Both the position numbers and the translations under genes were made by a program. 5,980 bases of DNA. Source: Thermodesulfobacteriota bacterium (GTDB taxonomy: Bacteria; Desulfobacterota; SM23-61). The stretch spans positions 1 to 5,980 of the forward strand of contig JASEHN010000197.1 of the NCBI GenBank assembly GCA_030018715.1, read 5' to 3'. Positions 5,105 through 5,980 of this stretch are shown here, piece by piece; position 1 is the first letter of the stretch; every line of letters begins with the position of its first letter. Under the pieces are notes generated by a model. It did not search any database and was not told the origin of the DNA. It was given only the letters and a program-made list of their open reading frames with translations.

Positions 5105-5149
5105 TTTCCATTACTCCATCATTCCATTATTCCTTTACTCCATTATTCC
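5102..5149 (-). repeat. Array of six 8-bp repeats (GGARTRAT)
   Basis: Read on the minus strand, six consecutive 8-bp units fit GGARTRAT with small variations (GGAATAAT twice, GGAGTAAA, GGAATGAT, GGAGTAAT, GGAAAATG). They fill the whole gap between the LUD stop codon (5155-5157) and the ATG of the truncated hydrolase. The strict 8-bp period with R/Y-preserving changes argues against simple low complexity. Confidence 0.75.
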
Positions 5150-5154
5150 GTTTT

Positions 5155-5796
5155 TTATAGTCCCAAAAACTCGCCGATGATAAAAATCGAAATATCCGTC
5201 CTGCGGGGTTTTTTGGCTAAGATTACGTAGGCGTTGCAGATTCTTTCCGGCGAAGCGCAATCCGAGCACTCTCCCGTCTGACCGCAAGGCGGTTTGTACC
5301 CCAAACGCTTGACGTTCATCGGGGCTGTCCATTCCTGAACTTTCTTCTGGGCCTCCTCGATGTCTTTGACGATTTTATTCGCCCCGCATATCAAAATCAC
5401 TTTCTTAGGCCCAAAGATCATTGGCCCCACTCGATTGCCCGTGGCATCGATATTGAAAAGTTGCCCGTCCTCGGTGATGGCGTTACTGCTGGACAGGAAA
5501 AAATCAGCGGTAAAAATTTCCCGGCGAATCTTGTCCCCCTCTTCCGGGGATAGACCCTTGGCAAAGGGATTCAGAAATTTCACCGGGCGTTTCTGCGCCC
5601 CCTCAATGAAGCCGATCTGGTTCAGGGTAAGGGATCCGCCATACCCAACGGTTGAGCCCTCCGGGATCATTTTCCAGACCTCCTCCAGAGTCTCGGAGGC
5701 CTTGGGAAAAAATCGGGCGTCGAAGTTGTTTCCCTTCAGGGCCTTGATTGTCCTTTCCACCTGGAGTTCCTGGTACCATTGATGAAATTGCGTCAT
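5155..5796 (-). CDS. LUD-domain (LutC/YkgG-like, DUF162) lactate utilization-type protein
   Basis: A 213-residue LUD-domain protein. Signature segments are STVGYGGSLTLNQIGF (48-63), the highly conserved SNAITEDGQLFNIDATGNRV (104-123), FGPKKVILICGANKIVKDIE (128-147) and a C-terminal cluster CGQTGECSDCASPERICN with C171, C177, C180 and C187, spaced C-x5-C-x2-C-x6-C. LUD proteins include LutB/LutC, which act with LutA in oxidising lactate to pyruvate. Stand-alone members with this cysteine cluster are common in anaerobes but their reaction is not established; metal or Fe-S binding by the cysteines is possible. ATG 5796 is chosen because AAAGGAGG (5812-5805) lies 8 nt upstream; a GTG at 5802 would be only 2 nt from it. 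No lutA or lutB is visible, so a lactate role is not proven. Complete and apparently intact. Confidence 0.92.
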   Translation of the reverse strand: MTQFHQWYQELQVERTIKALKGNNFDARFFPKASETLEEVWKMIPEGSTVGYGGSLTLNQIGFIEGAQKRPVKFLNPFAKGLSPEEGDKIRREIFTADFFLSSSNAITEDGQLFNIDATGNRVGPMIFGPKKVILICGANKIVKDIEEAQKKVQEWTAPMNVKRLGYKPPCGQTGECSDCASPERICNAYVILAKKPRRTDISIFIIGEFLGL

Positions 5797-5804
5797 TTTC
5801 ACAT

Positions 5805-5812
5805 CCTCCTTT
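5805..5812 (-). promoter_or_regulatory. Strong Shine-Dalgarno of the LUD gene
   Basis: AAAGGAGG on the minus strand, 8 nt before ATG 5796. It decides the start in favour of ATG over the in-frame GTG at 5802. Confidence 0.85.
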
Positions 5813-5829
5813 CAAAGTTTAAGCATTCA

Positions 5830-5941
5830 CCGCAGAGAACACAGGGATAAAAATTATGAAACATAATAGCCCCTTAAAAAAATTTCTTTTGCCTCACCCC
5901 TATTCATCTTTTTTAAATTTATTCTACTCTGTGATCTCTGG
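5830..5941. repeat. Imperfect inverted repeat CCGCAGAGAACACAGGG ... CTCTGTGATCTCTGG
   Basis: The arm at 5830-5846 and the arm at 5927-5941 are inverted copies, with about 12 of 14 positions complementary over the core, flanking roughly 80 bp of AT-rich DNA upstream of the LUD gene. Elements of this CAGAGAACACAG type occur as dispersed intergenic repeats in environmental genomes, a point from memory. It could be a small non-autonomous element. Confidence 0.5.
5853..5867. promoter_or_regulatory. Palindrome ATTATG-AAA-CATAAT upstream of the LUD gene, possible operator
   Basis: Perfect 6-bp inverted repeats around AAA, about 57 bp before the LUD ATG and centrally placed in the spacer. It overlaps TATTAT, the best -10-like hexamer on the minus strand, but no good -35 accompanies it. 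A repressor site is plausible; identity unknown. Confidence 0.35.
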
Positions 5942-5945
5942 TAAA

Positions 5946-5960
5946 CCAGGATAATCCTGG
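5946..5960. promoter_or_regulatory. 15-bp palindrome CCAGGATAATCCTGG, possible regulator site
   Basis: Perfect 7-bp arms around a single A, at the right edge of the spacer about 150 bp upstream of the LUD ATG. The symmetry and short centre are typical of a dimeric protein-binding site rather than an RNA hairpin. It may belong to a gene beyond the window. Confidence 0.4.
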
Positions 5961-5980
5961 CTGATCTATCTGACTGAAAA

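Noticed and set aside
5360..5782. Plus-strand 140-codon open frame opposite the LUD gene
   Set aside because: Antisense shadow of a gene with strong family signatures and a perfect Shine-Dalgarno.

Overview
The window looks like a stretch of chromosome from a mesophilic, free-living bacterium, most likely a Desulfobacterota (former Deltaproteobacteria) or similar environmental lineage. This is inferred from three things: a GlnRS-type glutaminyl-tRNA synthetase, a LUD/DUF162 protein with a C-terminal cysteine cluster, and spacers full of short degenerate repeats. I could not run a taxonomic search, so the assignment is tentative. Two housekeeping or metabolic genes are intact (glnS and the LUD gene). 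The rest is accessory: two complete type II toxin-antitoxin pairs, three broken genes and several repeat families.

Layout, left to right. 1-544 (minus) is a 5'-truncated REP-associated (IS200-like, Y1) transposase that runs off the left edge. A good sigma70-type promoter (590-618) and an inverted repeat (633-660) drive a VapB-like antitoxin and a PIN-domain VapC toxin (678-1333, plus, overlapping by 4 nt). 1334-1879 has no gene; it holds pyrimidine-rich low-complexity DNA, a near-identical 22-bp direct repeat pair and a perfect 8-bp-stem hairpin. At 1880-1923 lies the 3' half of a tRNA-Gln(CUG) without its 5' half. A bidirectional terminator (1929-1965) separates it from the convergent glnS (1974-3674, minus), which has its own promoter at 3720-3748.

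Upstream of glnS is a MazF-type toxin with a ribbon-helix-helix antitoxin (3870-4423, minus). It is driven by a near-consensus promoter whose predicted start point falls on the antitoxin ATG, and a perfect tandem 11-bp repeat covers the -10 box and that ATG. Next comes a metallo-beta-lactamase-fold remnant lacking its N-terminal metal-binding half (4505-5104, minus). The break lies in inverted arrays of an 8-bp repeat. Last is an intact LUD-domain gene (5155-5796, minus) with a strong Shine-Dalgarno, preceded by a spacer with three separate palindromic elements.

How the pieces fit: glnS and the tRNA-Gln fragment suggest an ancestral synthetase/tRNA neighbourhood that has been invaded. The toxin-antitoxin pairs bracket glnS, and gene truncations coincide with repeat sequences (AGGGGGACGTTGT copies on the left, the 8-bp arrays on the right). 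I see no wholly new multi-gene system. The most distinctive signals are the tRNA-Gln half next to glnS, the apparently leaderless, operator-covered mazEF-type operon, and the repeat array at the break of the metallo-beta-lactamase gene.
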